NCBI GenBank assembly: GCA_946887385.1
Contig: CAMPKU010000008.1
Coordinates: 1 to 37,176, forward strand
From: an uncultured Gammaproteobacteria bacterium
GTDB lineage: Bacteria > Pseudomonadota > Gammaproteobacteria > Rariloculales > Rariloculaceae
DNA length: 37,176 nt
Direction: 5' to 3'
Position 1 is the first letter of the stretch; every line of letters begins with the position of its first letter. A model generated the notes under the pieces. The model had not been told where the DNA came from. It did not search any database and worked only from the letters and a program-made list of their open reading frames with translations. A program made the position numbers and the translations under genes. This document shows positions 25,529-34,899 of this stretch, piece by piece.

Positions 25529-27184
25529 TTAATCGGGGGCGACGACCACGTCCTGCGGTCCGGGTGCAATGCGCGGGGACTGCGCGGCGACCGGGCGCTC
25601 GATCATGCGCCGGACGCGTGGCGGGCCGGCGCCGCGGTGCAACGCCCGCAGCGATTCCGGGATCACTGCGTCGTGTCGAGTCAGACGGTTGTTGAGACGA
25701 ACATAGTCGAGCCAGGTTGGCGTCTCGTAGCGCTCGATCCATAGCTCCGGGTCCGCGAGGTCGCGCAACAGGCGCCAATTCAAAGCACCGTCTCGGCGGC
25801 GTATGCGCCGCCGTTCCGACATGGCCGCCAAAAATCGCAACTGGTCGTCCTGCCGAATGAGATATTCGATGGTGATCACGACGGGCCCGGTCCTTTGGTC
25901 GACGGGCACGGCGGTTTCCGGCGCGTTCCATTGCCGCAGCGGATCGAGATCGAGATCCTCCGATTGCGCCAGCGGCCGCCACGTGCCGAACGCCGCGCAG
26001 GCGAGCAGCACCGCCGCGCACGCCAGCAGCGCGACCACGATACTTTCTCGGTCTGCGACTACGCCCCACAGCCAGCTGCCACCTGCGATTCCGCCGAACG
26101 CGGCCATTTGGTAAAGCGAGAGCGCGCGGGCCACGACCCAGCGCGGCGCCGACAGTTGCACGCTGACGTTGAACGTGGCCAGCGCAAGCACCCAACCCGC
26201 TCCGGCCAGCAGCAAGCCCGCCATGGTCACCGGCAACCGCGTGCTCACGCCGGCCACCGCCGCGGCAACCGCGAATGCGATGCACGCCGCACGAACGATC
26301 GTCTCGGTCGAAAACGCGCGCCGGAGCTTCGCGGAGCTGATGGCGCCGGCCACGGCGCCGGCGCCGAAGGCGCCGAGCATCAACCCATAGACGAGCGGCC
26401 CGCCGCCGAGCAAATTCTTGGCCACGAGCGGCATCAACGCCATCAAGCCGCTCGCGCCAGCGCCGAAAATAATGCTGCGCAGCAGCACCGTACGAATGGC
26501 CGGCGACATCGACACGTAGCGAACACCGGCCGCCATGGCAACGCCCAGCGACTCGCGCGGCAAGATCGCGGGCGCGCGGATCGGGCGCCAGCGAGTCAGC
26601 ACGACGATCAGCGCCAAGTAGCTGGCCGCGTTCACGACGAACGCCGCGGCCGCGCCTGCTGCAGCCACGATCGCTCCGCCGATCGCAGGGCCCACGCTGC
26701 GCGCAATGTTGAAGCCCAAGCTGTTCAGCGCCACCGCGCCCGGCAATTCGGCGCGCGGCACCATGTCGCCGACCGAGGCCTGCCAGGCCGGCGCGTTGAA
26801 TGCCGAGCCGCAGCCGATCAGGAACGTGAACAGCAGCAACAGCGACGGCGTGATCAGCCCGGCCCAGGCACACACCGCCAGCGCGACGGAAACGGTGAGC
26901 ATGAAAGACTGCGTGCCCAGCATGACCAGGCGCCGGTCCCGGTTGTCCGCCAGCGCGCCGGCCGCCAACGCGAGCAGCATCACCGGCAGGGCGATCGAGG
27001 TCTGCACGAGTGCGACCATGTCCGCCGATTCCGCGATCGAGATCATCAACCACGAGGCGCCGACGGACTGGATCAAGGCGCCTAGATTCGCCAGCGCACT
27101 GCCGAGCCAAACCGCCCGAAACACCGGGTAGCGCATGGGAGAAAGCGCCGTGGGCTCGACCGGCGCCGCATCGACGCGGTCCAT
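25529..27184 (-). CDS. MFS transporter with C-terminal cytoplasmic domain (MFS_3/DUF894 type)
   Basis: The protein has 551 residues. I chose ATG 27184; an upstream in-frame start would add 14 basic residues. About twelve hydrophobic helices fill residues 15-405 (VFRAVWLGSALANLGALIQSVGASWLMI opens helix 1; ADNRDRR is the loop 2-3 motif; QASVGDMVPRAELPGA lies between helices 4 and 5). The last 145 residues are soluble. They contain VVITIEYLIRQDDQLRFLAAMSERRRIRRRDGAL and WIERYETPTWLDYVRLNNRLT, which resembles an antibiotic-biosynthesis-monooxygenase (ferredoxin-like) fold. This architecture is known in the enterobactin-exporter-like MFS_3 group. Substrate unknown; efflux is likely. It lies upstream of the copper ATPase gene. 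Confidence 0.88.
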   Translation of the reverse strand: MDRVDAAPVEPTALSPMRYPVFRAVWLGSALANLGALIQSVGASWLMISIAESADMVALVQTSIALPVMLLALAAGALADNRDRRLVMLGTQSFMLTVSVALAVCAWAGLITPSLLLLFTFLIGCGSAFNAPAWQASVGDMVPRAELPGAVALNSLGFNIARSVGPAIGGAIVAAAGAAAAFVVNAASYLALIVVLTRWRPIRAPAILPRESLGVAMAAGVRYVSMSPAIRTVLLRSIIFGAGASGLMALMPLVAKNLLGGGPLVYGLMLGAFGAGAVAGAISSAKLRRAFSTETIVRAACIAFAVAAAVAGVSTRLPVTMAGLLLAGAGWVLALATFNVSVQLSAPRWVVARALSLYQMAAFGGIAGGSWLWGVVADRESIVVALLACAAVLLACAAFGTWRPLAQSEDLDLDPLRQWNAPETAVPVDQRTGPVVITIEYLIRQDDQLRFLAAMSERRRIRRRDGALNWRLLRDLADPELWIERYETPTWLDYVRLNNRLTRHDAVIPESLRALHRGAGPPRVRRMIERPVAAQSPRIAPGPQDVVVAPD

Positions 27185-27246
27185 GTGCCCAGTGTACCGA
27201 GACCTGCGCGCGCGTAGTGGCCTCAACGCGTGAGCAGAGGACGCGC

Positions 27247-28017
27247 TTATAGCGCGCCCATCCCGCCATCGATGCGGTACTGCGCGCCGGTGATGAAGCG
27301 GCTCTCGTCCGACGCCAGGAACAGCACGAGGTTGGCGATGTCGCCGGATTCGCCGTAGCGACCGAGCGGGATGGCCTTCTCCATCGCCGCCTTGGCGGCC
27401 TCGGCGTCTTCCGGCGCGAAGCCGGCCTCCAGCGAACGCATCATTCGCGTGTTCACCGGCGACGGATGCACGGAGTTGACGCGGACGTTATGGCTGGCCG
27501 CCTCGATCGCGGCCACCTTCGTCATGCCCGTGAGCGCATGCTTGGAGGTGACGTAGGGCAACACGCCCGCGCTGCCGCTCAAGCCTGCGACCGACGAGGT
27601 GTTGATCACGCTGCCCTCGCCCGCCTCGTACATGTGCGGCAACACGTGCTTCAGTCCCAAGTAGGCGCCGCGCACGTTGATCGCGATGACTTTGTCGAAC
27701 ATGGCTACCTTTTGCTGCTCCAGCGGGGCGACCTCGCCCTCGATGCCGGCGTTGTTGAAGAACACGTCGATGCGTCCGAAGCGGTCCATGGCCGCCTGCA
27801 CGTACCGCTTGACGTCCTCCTCCTTGCTGACGTCGGCCTTCGCCGTTAGCACGCGCTCGCCGCCGCCGAGCGCCTCAGCCGCAGCGTCGAGCCCCGCCTG
27901 GTCGATGTCCACCAGCACCACGGACGCACCTTCCTCGAGAAAGCGCGCCGCGGTTGCCTGGCCGATGCCGCCTGAGCCGCCCGTGATGACGGCGACTTTG
28001 TCTTGCAGACGTTTCAT
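27247..28017 (-). CDS. Short-chain dehydrogenase/reductase
   Basis: The protein has 256 residues. ATG 28017 has GGAGG eight bases upstream; the frame is open 31 codons more, but without support. Classical SDR: TGGSGGIG near residues 12-19, VDID after strand 2 (NAD preference), NNAGIEG near 90, INTSSVAG with the catalytic Ser, Tyr-x3-Lys in PYVTSKHALTG, and a C-terminal GAQYRIDGGMGAL. An NAD-dependent alcohol or keto-group oxidoreductase; substrate unknown. It is divergent from a TetR regulator 134 bases away, the usual layout for a regulator controlling its neighbour. Confidence 0.92.
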   Translation of the reverse strand: MKRLQDKVAVITGGSGGIGQATAARFLEEGASVVLVDIDQAGLDAAAEALGGGERVLTAKADVSKEEDVKRYVQAAMDRFGRIDVFFNNAGIEGEVAPLEQQKVAMFDKVIAINVRGAYLGLKHVLPHMYEAGEGSVINTSSVAGLSGSAGVLPYVTSKHALTGMTKVAAIEAASHNVRVNSVHPSPVNTRMMRSLEAGFAPEDAEAAKAAMEKAIPLGRYGESGDIANLVLFLASDESRFITGAQYRIDGGMGAL

Positions 28018-28068
28018 GTGCCTTTCCTCCGCTCTGTTGTTGGTCCGATTCCATTCGGCGTCGTGGCG

Positions 28069-28083
28069 ATCACCGGGCGTGAT
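28069..28083. promoter_or_regulatory. Candidate TetR operator between divergent SDR and TetR genes
   Basis: ATCAC-cgggc-GTGAT is a perfect 5-bp inverted repeat with a 5-base spacer, in the middle of the 134-base divergent space. Position and symmetry suit a TetR-family dimer site. It is the best palindrome I see there. Confidence 0.4.
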
Positions 28084-28151
28084 GCCGGCGCACGCGGATG
28101 TTTCGTGCACTGACCGTGCCAGGCTGCGGATGGCAAGGCTAAGATGGTCGA

Positions 28152-28774
<623 letters not shown>

Positions 28775-28778
<4 letters not shown>

Positions 28779-29458
28779 CGGGAGAAGCGAAGCACGCGGC
28801 GCTCCGTGACGATGAGATCCATCGGCACGTCGTGCGGCTGCGGATAAATCGTGGCGAGCTCGGCTTCGTCGTAACCCACGCCAACGCACAACGGGCGCGG
28901 CTCGGTTACGGCAAGCGTGCGATCGTAATAGCCGCCACCATAGCCCAGCCGATAGCCCGCCGCGTCGTAGCCGACGAGCGCAATCAACAAAGCATTTGGA
29001 ACCACGACGCGCCGCTCGGCCGGTACCGGTATGTTCCAGAAGCCGCGCTGCATCGCGGCGCCGGGCTGCCACTGCCAAAACTCGACAGGCGCTTTCTTCT
29101 CGACTACCACGGGCAACGCCACGATGCCGCCGGCCTCGACGTGGCGCCGAGCCAAGTTGCGCAGATCGAGCTCGCCGCGGATGGGCCAATAAAAGCCGAG
29201 CACGGGATAGGACCGCAGATCGAGTGTAGCGAGGAGATGCGCCGTCAGGCTCTCGGCGTAACTCTCCCGGTCGTGCAACGCGAGCGCGCGGCGGCGCACG
29301 AGCCGCTCGGCACGCTTCGCCTTGCGGAACGCTTGGACGGCGCTCCATTCTTGCTCGCCCGGACGCGGCAGCAACTCGTCGGCGAACTCGTGCATGAGGC
29401 ACGGCGGCGAGCTCGGCTCGCCGGGCTCATCGTGATTGCCGTTGCGGTGCTCAGCCAC
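28775..29458 (-). CDS. 5-formyltetrahydrofolate cyclo-ligase
   Basis: The protein has 227 residues. GTG 29458 is preceded by GGGAG seven bases upstream and overlaps the end of cysI by eight bases. It contains the family marks: RKAKRAERLVRRRA (45-58) in the N-terminal phosphate-binding region, LGFYWPIRGELDL (87-99), and the ATP/Mg loop GYGGGYYDRT (172-181). It uses ATP to turn 5-formyl-THF into 5,10-methenyl-THF in the cytoplasm. The first 38 residues are an acidic, low-complexity extension beyond the usual start. It is the last gene of the minus-strand run prx-cysJ-cysI; the link of folate repair with sulfite reduction may be only transcriptional. Confidence 0.92.
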
Positions 29459-31178
29459 TTTGAAACTCCCTGCCGGCGGTCATTTTGCGTACGATGCCGG
29501 CGCGCACTACGAAGTCGCCGAAGCGCTCGCCGGGCGCACGCTCGGCCGCGTAGCGCGTGAGCAGCGCTTCGAGCTCTGCGAGGATGTCCTCTTCGCCGAT
29601 GGTTTCGCGGTAGAGGGCGTTGAGCCGATCGCCGTTTCCGCTCGCTCCTAGATACAGGTTGTACTTGCCCGGCGCCTTGCCCACCAGCGCGATCTCGGCG
29701 AGATAAGGCCGCGAGCAGCCGTTCGGGCAACCGCTCATGCGCATGGTGATCGGCTCGTTGGCCAAGCCCGCGGCTGTGACGATTGCATCGAGCTTGTCGA
29801 GCAAGCTCGGTAGGTAACGTTCGCTTTCGGCCATCGCCAGTCCGCAGGTGGGGAACGCCACGCAAGCGAGCGCGTGGGCGCGAAGCGCGGTGCCACGCCG
29901 CTCGTTGGCGAGCCCGTGGGATTCGAGCAGCGCTTCGATCGCGGCCCGTTGCTCGGCGGGCACGCCGGCAATGATCACGTTCTGGTTGGTCGTGATCGCA
30001 AACACGCCGCGATGCACGGCGGCGATCGCGCGCAGGCCGGTTTGCAATGCGCTACTGGCCCGATCCGTGACACGGCCGTTCTCGACGAACAGCGTGTAGT
30101 GCCAACGCCCGTCGTGCCCTTCCGCCCAACCGTAGCGGTCGGCCGACGACTCGAGCTGCATGGGTCGAGCGGACTGTAGAGGCCGGCCGAGCCGTTTCGC
30201 GAGCTCGGCCAGGAACCACTCGGTGCCGCGGTCCTCGATCGTGTACTTGAAGCGCGCGTGCGAGCGGTCCTTGCGGTTGCCGTAGTCGCGCTGGATACAC
30301 ATCGCGTGCTCCGACACCGCGATCACGTCTTCCGGCACACAGAAGCCCACCACGTCGCTCAAGCGGGGGAATGTAGCGCGGGCGTTGTGCGTCATGCCCA
30401 TGCCGCCGCCCACACAAACGTTGAAGCCCACGATGCGCGAGCCCTCCACGACGGCGATGAATCCCAAGTCGTGCGCGAACACGTCGATGTCGTTCGATGG
30501 TGGGACGGCGAGCGCGATCTTGAACTTTCGCGGCAGATACGTCTTGCCGTACAACGGCTCCTCGTCGGCCGCCTCCGGCACCGCCGGCGCCTCGCCGAGC
30601 AGGATTTCGCGGTACGCGCCCGTGCGCGGCAACAGGTGAGCGCCAATGCGGCGCGCGAGCTCGCTGACTTGCGCGTGCGCCGGCGACAGCAGCGGGTTCG
30701 CGGTGCAAATCACGTTGCGGTTATCGTCGCCGCAAGCCGCGATCGTATCGAGCCCCGCCGCGTTGATGCCTTGGATGTGCCGCCGCAGGTTGTGCTTACG
30801 AATCCCGTGGAACTGAAATGTTTGACGCGTCGTGAGCCTAAGGCTGCCGTCGGCGTTCTCGCGCGACAGGCGATCGAGCGCAAGCCACTGCGCCGGCGTA
30901 CAGACGCCGCCCGGCAGACGCACGCGCACCATGAACTGATAGCGCGGCTCGAGCTTGGCGCGGCGGCGTTCGTCGCGCAGGTCGCGGTCGTCCTGCTGGT
31001 AGATGCCGAAAAATTTCGTCAGCAGCGCGTCGTCCGGATCTACTGCGGCCGTGACGGGATCCGCGAGGCTCGCCGCCAACGTGCCGCGCAGGTAGCGGCT
31101 GTCGTGCTTGAGCTGCTCGTTCGAGTGCAGCTCCTCGAGCGGCGAAGAAAGGTCGAAGCGGCGTGACATGCCGCTCAT
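29451..31178 (-). CDS. cysI: Assimilatory sulfite reductase, hemoprotein subunit
   Basis: The protein has 575 residues, normal for CysI. The siroheme/4Fe-4S ligands are complete: Cys439-x5-Cys445 (CVAFPTC) and Cys484-x3-Cys488 (SGCPNGC). Substrate-binding arginines and lysines lie in LRLTTRQTFQFHG (113-125) and YLPRKFKIA. It reduces sulfite to sulfide with six electrons received from CysJ. ATG 31178 overlaps the cysJ stop by one base (TGATG), and ATG 31169 is an alternative. Together with cysJ it makes a complete sulfite reductase; siroheme synthase and PAPS reductase are not in the window. Confidence 0.96.
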   Translation of the reverse strand: MSGMSRRFDLSSPLEELHSNEQLKHDSRYLRGTLAASLADPVTAAVDPDDALLTKFFGIYQQDDRDLRDERRRAKLEPRYQFMVRVRLPGGVCTPAQWLALDRLSRENADGSLRLTTRQTFQFHGIRKHNLRRHIQGINAAGLDTIAACGDDNRNVICTANPLLSPAHAQVSELARRIGAHLLPRTGAYREILLGEAPAVPEAADEEPLYGKTYLPRKFKIALAVPPSNDIDVFAHDLGFIAVVEGSRIVGFNVCVGGGMGMTHNARATFPRLSDVVGFCVPEDVIAVSEHAMCIQRDYGNRKDRSHARFKYTIEDRGTEWFLAELAKRLGRPLQSARPMQLESSADRYGWAEGHDGRWHYTLFVENGRVTDRASSALQTGLRAIAAVHRGVFAITTNQNVIIAGVPAEQRAAIEALLESHGLANERRGTALRAHALACVAFPTCGLAMAESERYLPSLLDKLDAIVTAAGLANEPITMRMSGCPNGCSRPYLAEIALVGKAPGKYNLYLGASGNGDRLNALYRETIGEEDILAELEALLTRYAAERAPGERFGDFVVRAGIVRKMTAGREFQSG

Positions 31179-33037
31179 CAGTATACGTCCCGCTGATAGC
31201 GGCGGGCGCGCTGTAGCTCGAGCAAGTAACTGCGCGCGTCGTCGTCGTTCATCGCTCCATGTTCGCGCACCACGGCCAGCAGCGCCGATTCGACGTCCGG
31301 CGCCATGTGCGTGGCGTCACCGCAGACGTAAACGTGTGCGCCGTCTTGCAGCCATGCCCAAAGCGCCGCACCGTGCTGGCCGAGCCGGTGCTGCACGTAC
31401 ACCTTGTGCTCTTGGTCGCGCGAGAACGCCACGTCGATACGCGTTAACAAGCCGTTCTTGCGCCAACCGAGCCACTCGGTTTGGTACAGAAAATCGAGCT
31501 CGAACGAGCGGTCGCCGAACACGAGCCAGTTTTTGCCTTGCGCGCCCGCAGCCTCGCGCTCCGCCAGAAAGGCCCTGAACGGCGCGACGCCGGTGCCTGC
31601 GCCGATCATCACGATCGGCGCGCGCGAATCGGCCGGCAGCCGAAACGACGGATTGCGGTGCAGATACACGGGCGCGGCGGCACCCTCCGCGAGATCAGCC
31701 AGGGCGCCGGATACCACGCCGCGACGCGGCCGGCCGAGACCCTCGTATTCGACGATACCGACGGTCAAATGCGCCTCGTCCGGCGTCGCGGCTGCGCTCG
31801 ACGCGATCGAGTAGAGCCGCGGAGCGAGCGGCCGCAGCAGCTTCACGAAAGCTTCCGGGTCGAGGCCGCGCGGCGGATGGGCCTGCACCAGATCGAGCGC
31901 GTCGCGGCCGTGCACGTAGCGCGCGAGCTCGATTTCGTTCGTAGCAAACTGCGCGAGCTCGTCGTTCCCTGTGGAAGCGGCGTAACGGCGCACGGATGCC
32001 GCGCTCAGCGTGCCGATTTCGCAATGCTCGAGCAGCGCGTGACGAAGCTCGAGCGCCTGGCCGCCGGCCGTCACGGGAGCCTCGGCGCTCATGCCGAGCG
32101 CGGCGAGCAACGCATCGACGTCGTCCGCACCATTGCGCGGCACAACGCCGAGCGAATCGCCGGGCTCGTAGTGCAGACCCGAGCCCTCCAGCGCCAGCTC
32201 GACGTGGCGCACGTCCTTGCTCGAGCCGCGGGCTGTGAGCCGCTGGTTCGCGAGCACGCTGGCCGCAAACGGGTTCTTCCGCGTGTACGCATTCCCGGCC
32301 GGCACAGGGCGCAGCACGGGAGCGGAGACCGCCGTGGCGGCGGGCAGCGCGGCGTCGGCCGCGATCGTTCCGGCAACCGTCTCGATCCAGCCTTGCGCCG
32401 CCGGCTCGAAATCCACGTCGCACTCGACGCACGCCGCAAGCCGCTTGGCGCCGAGCGCTTCGAGCCGCGCGTCGAACTGCCGGCCGGTCTCGCAAAACTT
32501 CTCGTAGCTCGAGTCGCCGAGTGCGAGCACGGAGTAACGCGCGTGGGCGAGGCGCAGCGGTTTGCGCCCGTGCAGCAGCTCGTGCAGCGCAATGGCACGG
32601 TCCGGCGGATCGCCGTCGCCGTGCGTGCTCACCACGACGAGCAGTGTTTCCGCGCTCTCTAGATCCTGCTTGCGGCAGTCGAGCATGTCGAGCACGCGAT
32701 GCGGTATGCGCCCCTCTGCAAGCCGCGCGGCGAGGCGGCTCGCGAGCTGCTCGCCGTTGCCGCTTTGCGAGCCGTAAAGGATGAGCACCGACGCCGGCGC
32801 CGCCGTTGCGGACGCCGACACCGCGGCGGGTGCCGCCGCGGCGGGTTCTACGCTGCCCGCGAGATAGCCGCTCAGCCACGCGCGCTGGCGAACGTCGAGC
32901 TTCGCCACGAGCGCACGAATCTCCGCCGCCATAGCGGCGTCGAACGGAGCGGCCGTCCACGCGCCGGCCTCGCGCGGCGTTTCGGCAGTCGATTGCGCTT
33001 CGAAGGAGGCCACGCGGCTAGTTGCGTTTGCGCTCAT
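31178..33037 (-). CDS. cysJ: Assimilatory sulfite reductase (NADPH), flavoprotein subunit
   Basis: The protein has 619 residues. Residues 1-80 are an Ala/Pro-rich linker after a short helical segment, then a flavodoxin domain (FMN loop SQSGNGEQ at 90-97, STHGDGDPPD, LGDSSYEKFC). The FAD domain follows, with RLYSIASS. The NADPH domain has GAGTGVAPFRAFLAERE, GDRSFELDFLY and the C-terminal DVY. All parts for NADPH to FAD to FMN electron transfer to CysI are present. It overlaps cysI by one base and starts 34 bases after the peroxiredoxin stop, so the genes are probably one transcript. The ribosome-binding site is weak. Confidence 0.96.
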   Translation of the reverse strand: MSANATSRVASFEAQSTAETPREAGAWTAAPFDAAMAAEIRALVAKLDVRQRAWLSGYLAGSVEPAAAAPAAVSASATAAPASVLILYGSQSGNGEQLASRLAARLAEGRIPHRVLDMLDCRKQDLESAETLLVVVSTHGDGDPPDRAIALHELLHGRKPLRLAHARYSVLALGDSSYEKFCETGRQFDARLEALGAKRLAACVECDVDFEPAAQGWIETVAGTIAADAALPAATAVSAPVLRPVPAGNAYTRKNPFAASVLANQRLTARGSSKDVRHVELALEGSGLHYEPGDSLGVVPRNGADDVDALLAALGMSAEAPVTAGGQALELRHALLEHCEIGTLSAASVRRYAASTGNDELAQFATNEIELARYVHGRDALDLVQAHPPRGLDPEAFVKLLRPLAPRLYSIASSAAATPDEAHLTVGIVEYEGLGRPRRGVVSGALADLAEGAAAPVYLHRNPSFRLPADSRAPIVMIGAGTGVAPFRAFLAEREAAGAQGKNWLVFGDRSFELDFLYQTEWLGWRKNGLLTRIDVAFSRDQEHKVYVQHRLGQHGAALWAWLQDGAHVYVCGDATHMAPDVESALLAVVREHGAMNDDDARSYLLELQRARRYQRDVY

Positions 33038-33071
33038 GTCGCGTCAGCCAAAAGCGCAGACGGCCTCAAGC

Positions 33072-33704
33072 TCAAGCCGGCTGCTTGACGACGCGCAGAT
33101 ACGGTCTCTGCTCGTTCCAGCCGCCGGGGTACAAGCGGCTCGCATCGTCGTTCGACACGGACGGCACGATGATCACGTCGTCGCCGAACTTCCAGTTCAC
33201 GGGCGTCGCAACCTTGTGCCGGTCCGTGAGCTGCAGGGAGTCGATGATGCGCAAAATTTCGTCGAAGTTGCGCCCGGTGCTTGCCGGATACGTCAACGTG
33301 GCGCGAATCTTCTTGGCGGGATCGATGATGAACACGGACCGCACCGTGAAAGTGTTGTCGGCCTTCGGGTGAATCATTCCGTAGGCCGTGGATACGGCCC
33401 GATCGTGGTCGCCGATCAGCGGAAACGCCGGGCGCGCGCCCTGAGTCGCCTCGATGTCGTCGACCCAGCGGGCGTGGTCGTCGATGTTGTCGACGGACAA
33501 GCCGATCACCTTGACACCGCGCCGCGCGAATTCCGGCGCGAGCTTCTCCGTGTAACCGAGCTCCGTCGTGCAAACCGGCGTGAAATCGCGCGGATGCGAA
33601 AACAGCACCGCCCACGAGTCGCCGAGCCATTCGTAAAAGCGAATGGGGCCCACAGTGGTGTTGGCGGTGAAATCAGGGGCGACGTCTCCGAGTTGCAGTG
33701 CCAT
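33072..33704 (-). CDS. 1-Cys peroxiredoxin (Prx6 type)
   Basis: The protein has 210 residues. AGGAG precedes ATG 33704. The peroxidatic Cys45 lies in PRDFTPVCTTE, with His37 (FSHP) near it. There is no second cysteine anywhere in the protein, so it is a true 1-Cys enzyme that needs an outside reductant. The C-terminal extension PVNWKFGDDVIIVPSVSND is that of Prx6. It reduces hydrogen peroxide and organic hydroperoxides in the cytoplasm. The gene is divergent from marR-sodB, and its promoter overlaps the palindrome at 33752-33764. It leads the run prx-cysJ-cysI-cyclo-ligase. Confidence 0.95.
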   Translation of the reverse strand: MALQLGDVAPDFTANTTVGPIRFYEWLGDSWAVLFSHPRDFTPVCTTELGYTEKLAPEFARRGVKVIGLSVDNIDDHARWVDDIEATQGARPAFPLIGDHDRAVSTAYGMIHPKADNTFTVRSVFIIDPAKKIRATLTYPASTGRNFDEILRIIDSLQLTDRHKVATPVNWKFGDDVIIVPSVSNDDASRLYPGGWNEQRPYLRVVKQPA

Positions 33705-33751
33705 GACCGGCTCCTTTTCTTGACGGTGTCGAGTGCCGGGAAACGTAACAC

Positions 33752-33764
33752 ATCACAATGTGAT
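33752..33764. promoter_or_regulatory. Perfect 13-bp palindrome, candidate MarR operator
   Basis: ATCACA-A-TGTGAT is fully symmetric and lies in the 99-base divergent space between the peroxiredoxin and MarR genes. It overlaps the -10 region of the peroxiredoxin promoter, so binding there would block transcription. Size and symmetry suit a MarR-family dimer. Confidence 0.55.
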
Positions 33765-33789
33765 ATAAACAGCACGTTGGCACTATCAA
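33762..33789 (-). promoter_or_regulatory. Candidate sigma-70 promoter of the peroxiredoxin operon
   Basis: On the minus strand, TTGATA (33789-33784, 5 of 6) and TATATC (33767-33762, 4 of 6) are 16 bases apart. The predicted start, near 33755, falls inside the palindrome, which fits control by repression. Confidence 0.45.
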
Positions 33790-33803
33790 TATGAGTTTCG
33801 GCT

Positions 33804-34229
33804 ATGGCCACCAATCAGCCCATCGAGCCCATGAACCTACGGCACTACCGCGCGATGGCCGACTTTCGCTACGAATTGCGGCGTTTCCTGCGCTACAGCG
33901 AGCAGCTCGCTCGCCGCCATGGCGTAACGCCCCTGCAGTACCAGCTGCTGCTGCAAGTCAAAGGCTACCCGGGCCGCGAGCACGCAACCGTCGGCGAGCT
34001 GGCCGAGCGCCTGCAAGCCAAGCATCACGGGGCGGTGGCGCTGGTTTGCCGCTGCGAGGAGGCGGGCCTCGTAACGAAGCGCGTCAGTGAGGAAGATCGC
34101 CGCGCCGTGGTGGTCAAGCTCACGCGGAAGGGCGAGCGCTTGATCGAGCGGCTAGCCGAGCTCCACCGCAACGAGCTTTTGTCAATTCAAGGACGAATAT
34201 TGTTCCCCGATCCACGAAGCTTGGAGTAA
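33804..34229 (+). CDS. MarR family transcriptional regulator with Cys-x-Cys near the recognition helix
   Basis: The protein has 141 residues. The winged helix covers about residues 43-110: VTPLQYQLLLQV, ATVGELAERLQAKHHGAVALV (helix-turn-helix), and wing VSEEDRRAVVVKLT with the MarR Asp-Arg-Arg signature. Right after the recognition helix, Cys82-Arg-Cys84 replaces residues that are usually not Cys; these are its only cysteines, so thiol-based sensing of peroxide or electrophiles is possible. ATG 33831 (MNLRHYRAM) is a possible shorter start. Divergent peroxiredoxin and downstream superoxide dismutase genes point to oxidative-stress control. Confidence 0.9.
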   Translation: MATNQPIEPMNLRHYRAMADFRYELRRFLRYSEQLARRHGVTPLQYQLLLQVKGYPGREHATVGELAERLQAKHHGAVALVCRCEEAGLVTKRVSEEDRRAVVVKLTRKGERLIERLAELHRNELLSIQGRILFPDPRSLE

Positions 34230-34233
34230 CGCT

Positions 34234-34854
34234 ATGCACTTGCTGCCCCCGTTGCCTTATGCCCTCGATGCGCTGCGGCCCGTCATCGGCGAAGAAACGA
34301 TGCAAACGCACCACGGCAAACACCACGCGCGCTACGTGCGCGTCGTGAACGAGCTGCTCGGCGACGCCGCGGGTGCGCGCCCGCTCGAAGAGGTAATCGC
34401 CACGGCGCACGAGCGCGGCGACCGCAAGCTATTCAACAACGCGGCGCAGGCCTGGAATCACGCTTTCTTCTGGGAGTCCATGGCGCCCGAAGCGAGCACG
34501 CCGGCAGCGCCGTTGAAGAACGTCATCGATGCGGCCTTCGGCAGTGTGAGCGCGCTCCGGGATGTGTTCGTGGCCGAAGGCGCCGCACATTTCGGCTCGG
34601 GCTGGGTATGGCTCGTGGCATCGAAGGGCAAGCTGCAGGTCGTCTCCACTCACGACGCCGAGCAGCCGCTGGCCCAAGGAGCAACTCCGCTGCTCGTCTG
34701 CGACCTGTGGGAGCACGCGTATTACCTCGACTACAAGAACGAGCGCGACAGGTTCTTACGCGCCTGGTTCGATCGTCTTGCGAACTGGACCTTCGCGGCG
34801 GCTCAGCACGCGGCGGCCCTCCGCGGTGAGGGCGGCTACCGTTACCCAACTTAG
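34234..34854 (+). CDS. sodB: Superoxide dismutase, iron type
   Basis: The protein has 206 residues. Metal ligands: His in THHGKHH (residues 26-31), His in AWNHAFFW, and Asp and His in VCDLWEHAYYLD. Gln in NNAAQAWNH and the block HFGSGWVWLV fit iron rather than manganese SOD. No signal peptide, so cytoplasmic. Start ATG 34234 is four bases after the MarR stop, with GGAG inside the MarR end, so the two genes are translated from one message. It turns superoxide into peroxide, which the divergent peroxiredoxin can remove. Slightly longer than the usual 193 residues. Confidence 0.95.
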   Translation: MHLLPPLPYALDALRPVIGEETMQTHHGKHHARYVRVVNELLGDAAGARPLEEVIATAHERGDRKLFNNAAQAWNHAFFWESMAPEASTPAAPLKNVIDAAFGSVSALRDVFVAEGAAHFGSGWVWLVASKGKLQVVSTHDAEQPLAQGATPLLVCDLWEHAYYLDYKNERDRFLRAWFDRLANWTFAAAQHAAALRGEGGYRYPT

Positions 34855-34899
34855 CCGGGTCTGCTTGGGTTGCGAGCGCGCACCGAAACTGAACGCGCC

